From assembly GCF_945957345.1 (NCBI RefSeq), contig NZ_CAMFKW010000016.1, positions 33,284-97,283 of the forward strand: a stretch of DNA of 64,000 bases, given 5' to 3'. This document shows positions 62,864 through 64,000 of the stretch, piece by piece. The notes under the pieces are model-generated. The model had not been told where the DNA came from and did not search any database. It saw nothing but the letters and a program-made list of their open reading frames with translations. The translations under genes were made by a program, and so were the position numbers. This DNA comes from an uncultured Allobosea sp. (GTDB lineage Bacteria; Pseudomonadota; Alphaproteobacteria; Rhizobiales; Beijerinckiaceae). Numbering within the stretch: the first letter of the stretch is position 1; every line of letters starts with the position of its first letter.

Positions 62864-63949
62864 GTGACCCCCAAAGCAGCTGAAGCAATTGAGCGCCAAA
62901 ATTTCACGGTCGTTCAAGCCCTGCGGGGCTTCGCTGCGATGTGGGTTGTGCTCTTTCACGCAAGGGAAGGCGGCCATCTACCGACCCTTTATGCTTCGCT
63001 GCCTTCTTGGTTCAGAACCACGGTTTTCGATCAGGGCCATAACGGGGTTCCCATATTTTTTGCCCTGAGCGGCTTCGTGATTGCCCATAGCGTTCGCGAA
63101 TTGAGTCCATCCGTCCGTAATTTCGGGCGGTTTGCATTAAAGCGCATTATTAGATTGGACCCGCCATACTGGGCCTCCATCGTTTTTGTCCTCGCCATGG
63201 GCTTGTTATCCTCCATTGTAAAACATGAGAGGATGACCTGGCCTACTTTTGGCGCTATTTCTTCGCATCTCTTCTATCTTCAGGCGTTTCTGAATTACCC
63301 CCAGATCAATACTGTTTACTGGACTCTAGCCTATGAAGTACAATTTTATTTATTTTTCGTAGGCCTGATCACGGCAGCCGGTCTTCTTTACGGAGAAAAA
63401 ACATGGGCGAAAGAGGCTGCATGGTGGATCATGTACGGCCTCGCAATTACCGCTCTTTTTGTCCCTCATGACAAAATGATGCCAGGACTTTTTGTGAATC
63501 TTTGGCCGGCTTTTTTCATTGGCGCCCTTGCCTATCGAGCTGTGGAAGCAAAAACGCGACAGATCGCTTTGCTCACGCTCGCCGGCCTTATGCTTGCGTT
63601 CGGCCATGAAAGTATCGAATTCTGGATTTACAGCACCATTACAGCATTGCTTCTCTTATTTTTTTTGCGAACAGGAGCAATTTATACATCCCTAAACTGG
63701 AAATGGCTACAATTCCTGGGTGCCATTTCGTACAGCCTATACCTGATTCACAATCCGATCACGGGCGCAGCGGGGTTTGTTGGCCACAAATTCTTGGGAA
63801 CGGGCGTCATCGCAGATATCGGCGTCCTGATAGGTATCGCCATCGCAAGTGTGGTTGGCTCAACCGGCTTCTGGTGGCTTATTGAGAGAAAGGCACAGGC
63901 TTGGTCCAAGCATGTTCGATTGAAAACAGCGAGCAATCCATCGATCTAG
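62864..63949 (+). CDS. Acyltransferase family 3 membrane protein (OafA/YrhL type)
   Basis: 361 residues, GTG start behind AGGAAGG. About ten membrane helices. Family residues are visible: VQALRGFAAMWVVLFHA (arginine and catalytic histidine, about 18-34), PIFFALSGFVI and RIIRLDPPYWAS. Such proteins O-acetylate cell-surface polysaccharides, lipopolysaccharide or Nod-factor-like molecules. The gene and its upstream region are clearly more AT-rich than the rest of the window and use A/T-ending codons freely, and it follows mobile-element debris. Recent horizontal acquisition is likely. Confidence 0.88.
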   Translation: MTPKAAEAIERQNFTVVQALRGFAAMWVVLFHAREGGHLPTLYASLPSWFRTTVFDQGHNGVPIFFALSGFVIAHSVRELSPSVRNFGRFALKRIIRLDPPYWASIVFVLAMGLLSSIVKHERMTWPTFGAISSHLFYLQAFLNYPQINTVYWTLAYEVQFYLFFVGLITAAGLLYGEKTWAKEAAWWIMYGLAITALFVPHDKMMPGLFVNLWPAFFIGALAYRAVEAKTRQIALLTLAGLMLAFGHESIEFWIYSTITALLLLFFLRTGAIYTSLNWKWLQFLGAISYSLYLIHNPITGAAGFVGHKFLGTGVIADIGVLIGIAIASVVGSTGFWWLIERKAQAWSKHVRLKTASNPSI

Positions 63950-64000
63950 GCTTCGTGGACAAAGGGTAGCCAGAGTTTGACTGCGGCAATGGCGACGAAT

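Noticed and set aside
1..64000. CRISPR arrays, tRNA or rRNA genes, prophage or integrase genes
   Set aside because: I looked for regularly spaced repeats, cloverleaf-like gene ends and integrase or phage motifs and saw none; the only mobile-element traces are two broken transposases.

Overview
The window looks like a chromosomal segment from a high-GC alphaproteobacterium of the order Hyphomicrobiales, most likely a soil or rhizosphere genus such as Bosea. This assignment is inference from codon and base composition and gene families; there is no rRNA, tRNA or other phylogenetic marker in the window. Gene density is high. Most genes lie in tight operons with 4-base ATGA or GTGA overlaps, and each operon pairs one ABC importer with the enzymes that presumably consume its substrate. 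I saw no tRNA, rRNA, CRISPR array, phage module or intact insertion sequence.

Layout. 1-2930: end of a peptide-type ABC operon (ATPase, glycerophosphodiesterase, two permeases). 2941-4986: AraC regulator divergent from an MFS exporter. 5139-14412: GntR-controlled, complete peptide-type ABC importer (binding protein, two permeases, two ATPases) with an SDR dehydrogenase, a polysaccharide deacetylase and a gamma-glutamyltransferase without signal peptide in the middle. 14409-18357: AGE-family sugar isomerase, and an Lrp regulator divergent from a cystathionine-gamma-synthase-family enzyme and an EamA transporter. 18503-22173: ferric iron importer of the Fbp type. 22273-29795: sugar module with an IclR regulator fused to an SMP-30 lactonase, a sugar ABC importer with no ATPase gene, two SDR dehydrogenases and a mandelate-racemase-type dehydratase; together these fit a non-phosphorylative sugar oxidation route. 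29949-34961: small XRE regulator, then a histidine kinase and NtrC-type response regulator followed by a sigma-54 promoter and two genes for beta-rich proteins of unknown function.

35218-37779: MFS permease and ArsB/CitM-type ion permease. 37795-38330: small zinc-ribbon protein and a non-coding stretch holding one copy of a 25-base repeat. 38331-45042 and 46884-52934: two minus-strand operons built on the same plan (amino-acid binding protein, intercistronic hairpin, permease, ATPase, then or around them oxidoreductases), clearly paralogous in their transport parts. A LysR gene and a truncated IS1182-type transposase sit between them. 53169-61997: XRE-cupin regulator, polyamine-type ABC importer and hydantoinase A/B subunits. 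61998-62863: relic of an IS5-type transposase and the second copy of the 25-base repeat. 62864-63949: AT-rich acyltransferase gene that looks recently acquired.

The strongest candidates for new biology are the regulator-lactonase fusion with its own operator array (22.3-29.8 kb), and the sigma-54 two-component system with duplicated beta-domain proteins (30.8-35.0 kb). A recurrent theme is a strong stem-loop directly behind a binding-protein gene, seen in four separate transport operons.
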